Shown here: positions 63,968-64,000 of the stretch, in pieces
How the letters are laid out: every line of letters begins with the position of its first letter
Numbering within the stretch: the first letter of the stretch is position 1
Assembly (NCBI RefSeq): GCF_000975055.1
Contig: NZ_BBRB01000003.1
Coordinates: forward strand, 236,258 to 300,257
From: Demequina sediminicola
Lineage (GTDB): Bacteria; Actinomycetota; Actinomycetes; Actinomycetales; Demequinaceae
Direction of reading: 5' to 3'
Length of the DNA: 64,000 bases
Program-made: the position numbers and the translations under genes
The notes under the pieces: model-generated
Seen by the model: the letters and a program-made list of their open reading frames with translations, nothing else
Databases searched by the model: none
What the model was told of the DNA's origin: nothing

Positions 63968-64000
63968 CGAGAGCCCCCACCGCATTGGTGGGGGCTCTCG
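63968..64000 (-). terminator. Strong hairpin terminator at the right edge
   Basis: CGAGAGCCCCCACC (63968-63981) and GGTGGGGGCTCTCG (63987-64000) form a perfect 14-bp stem with a 5-base loop. On the minus strand it is followed by TGTTTTC, so it should end a gene entering from the right. Confidence 0.8.

Overview
The window looks like chromosome of a high-GC Gram-positive bacterium, most likely an actinomycete of the Micrococcales (inference from gene content; no marker gene is present to fix the genus). Pointers are the citramalate synthase route to isoleucine, GatCAB, an F420-type NADPH oxidoreductase, TipA-like and DrrAB-like genes, a GH9 cellulase, frequent ATGA/GTGA gene overlaps and several apparently leaderless genes (TANNNT, 6-7 bases, ATG).

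Layout. 1-9.2 kb: a sugar-catabolic locus. A minus-strand operon runs ribulokinase, lipoprotein sugar-binding protein, two-domain ABC ATPase, two permeases, SIS isomerase and a truncated lipoate-ligase-like gene; a SorC-type regulator and a transaldolase-family aldolase lie divergently on plus. 9.2-15.3 kb: cimA with a leader-peptide attenuator, a lipoprotein, a YgjP-type metallopeptidase, a GH9 glycosidase without a signal peptide, and a first ilvE. 15.4-19.2 kb: a plus-strand PTS operon (ascorbate-type EIIC, EIIB, EIIA), a UPF0309-like SIS protein and a GntR/UTRA regulator. 19.2-24.3 kb: acyl-CoA synthetase, zinc-ribbon protein, DrrAB-like exporter, NADPH-F420 oxidoreductase-like protein. 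24.5-33.4 kb: an accessory island with a DNA cytosine methyltransferase facing an overlapping operon of DUF262, Z1 and DUF4420-like PD-(D/E)XK genes, followed by a PIN/HTH toxin-antitoxin pair. 33.5-44 kb: an amino-acid ABC transporter behind a cysteine-rich leader peptide, then housekeeping and stress genes (glyoxalase, hydrolase, DHFR-like, SMP exporter, DHA2 MFS with TetR, VWA protein, M50-like protein). 44.1-52 kb: ilvB-ilvN-ilvC-leuB-ilvE with an ilvB leader peptide and attenuator, plus ilvD. 52.1-59.4 kb: TipA-like regulator, FMN reductase, photolyase, 2-hydroxyacid dehydrogenase, and a DcuA/B-type transporter with an M20 dipeptidase. 59.7-63.7 kb: gatB-gatA-gatC and a GNAT acetyltransferase.

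How it works together. Branched-chain amino acid synthesis is spread over three places (cimA, ilvE1, the ilv-leu cluster), and at least two units carry tiny leader peptides rich in Ile/Leu/Val ahead of terminators. A third leader peptide, with two Cys-Cys pairs, precedes the polar amino-acid transporter and suggests it imports cystine or a related sulfur compound. The island at 24.5-31.9 kb combines Z1 and DUF4420-like proteins, known from MutL/MORC-type restriction operons, with a DUF262 protein and no visible GHKL ATPase or AIPR gene; it is the best candidate for an unusual defence system.

Other signals: the 9-mer GGCCGATGC occurs about 20 times over both strands (one or two expected from composition) but I saw none in the sugar locus, PTS operon or defence island. 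Several gene ends carry short tandem repeats or a dispersed palindrome. I saw no tRNA, rRNA, CRISPR array, transposase or integrase.
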